DNA from: Candidatus Iainarchaeum sp.
Lineage (GTDB): Archaea > Iainarchaeota > Iainarchaeia > Iainarchaeales > JAAZKV01
DNA length: 5,954 nucleotides
Assembly: GCA_026397035.1 (NCBI GenBank)
Contig: JAPLVQ010000055.1
Coordinates: 1-5,954 of the forward strand
Direction of reading: 5' to 3'
Below, piece by piece: positions 5,837 through 5,954 of this stretch. The position numbers were made by a program, and so were the translations under genes. Every line of letters starts with the position of its first letter. Position 1 is the first letter of the stretch. The notes beneath the pieces were generated by a model that was not told the origin of the DNA, did not search any database, and was given only the letters and a program-made list of their open reading frames with translations.

Positions 5837-5875
5837 TACTGCGCGGTCTAGCGAGACCCGCAGATAAGTTGACGC
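5827..5875. repeat. Nested palindrome at the break point of the sulfatase gene
   Basis: The outer arms GCGTCAAC (5827-5834) and GTTGACGC (5868-5875) are perfectly complementary over 8 bp. Inside, CTGCG (5839-5843) pairs with CGCAG (5859-5863), and GGTCT (5845-5849) with AGACC (5854-5858). C5844 is left unpaired, and the loop is AGCG. Four unpaired bases lie on each side between outer and inner stems. The stretch from 5835 to 5878 has 25 G or C in 44 bases, against clearly AT-rich flanks. The overall plan (paired outer box, symmetric spacer, inner stem with one extrahelical base, AAC/GTT next to the spacer) recalls integron attC sites. It is short for one, and the outer boxes match the RYYYAAC/GTTRRRY consensus only in part. 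Confidence 0.6.
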
Positions 5876-5910
5876 GCTAATTATTTCTTAAGGTCTGTGT
5901 TAATGTTAAG

Positions 5911-5953
5911 TGTCGCGCGCAGCGCCGCTGGAGCGGCGCTCAAGATCGCGACA
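5911..5953. repeat. Second nested GC-rich palindrome at the window edge
   Basis: The outer arms TGTCGCG (5911-5917) and CGCGACA (5947-5953) pair perfectly over 7 bp. The inner arms AGCGCCGCT (5921-5929) and AGCGGCGCT (5932-5940) pair perfectly over 9 bp around GG. Positions 5911-5954 contain 32 G or C in 44 bases, unlike anything else in the window. The element lies 35 bases beyond the first palindrome and may continue past the window edge. No coding region is evident in 5837-5954: short open frames exist but none has a start codon, and none matches the missing half of the sulfatase. Confidence 0.6.
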
Positions 5954-5954
5954 G

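Noticed and set aside
5881..5952. Minus-strand frame of 23 codons from the window edge to TAA at 5881-5883, Ala-rich
   Set aside because: Most of it is the palindrome 5911-5953 read as codons. It does not resemble the missing N-terminal half of the sulfatase, so I see no support for a gene end.

Overview
The window most likely comes from an archaeon, probably a small-genome DPANN-type lineage (inference; I cannot place it further). The DNA is AT-rich and genes lie on both strands. Several first genes have a TATA-like box about 25 bases before an ATG with no room for a ribosome binding site, which is the pattern of archaeal leaderless transcription. Genes inside the one visible operon instead carry a GGAG Shine-Dalgarno motif 8 bases before the start codon.

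Left part (1-1095, minus strand): the first 33 codons of a tryptophanyl-tRNA synthetase gene overlap by ATGA with the stop of an upstream aspartate/glutamate racemase family gene. The racemase looks damaged. Its good ATG is out of frame with the glycine-rich N-terminus, or is separated from it by an in-frame TAG. About a dozen residues that normally follow the first catalytic Cys are also missing. Upstream lie about 280 bases with no convincing gene but two perfect 10-bp inverted repeats and a possible TATA box.

Middle (1096-3677): a 342-residue, basic, Cys-free and Trp-free protein of unknown function (minus) is transcribed divergently from a complete class II lysyl-tRNA synthetase (plus). 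A small hairpin lies in the 18-base gap between lysS and the next, convergent gene.

Right part (3678-5954): a HAD-like hydrolase (minus) and an alpha/beta hydrolase (plus) diverge from a 44-base shared promoter. The alpha/beta hydrolase converges, with no spacer, on a sulfatase-family gene (minus) that has only its C-terminal half. The sulfatase homology ends abruptly at about 5834, where the DNA turns GC-rich and contains two nested palindromes (5827-5875 and 5911-5953). This junction is the most unusual part of the window and may be the edge of a mobile or recombination element, or an assembly junction.

The genes do not form one pathway. Two aminoacyl-tRNA synthetases (Trp and Lys) supply housekeeping translation functions. 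The others are single-enzyme or unknown genes. I found no tRNA, rRNA, CRISPR array or transposase gene.
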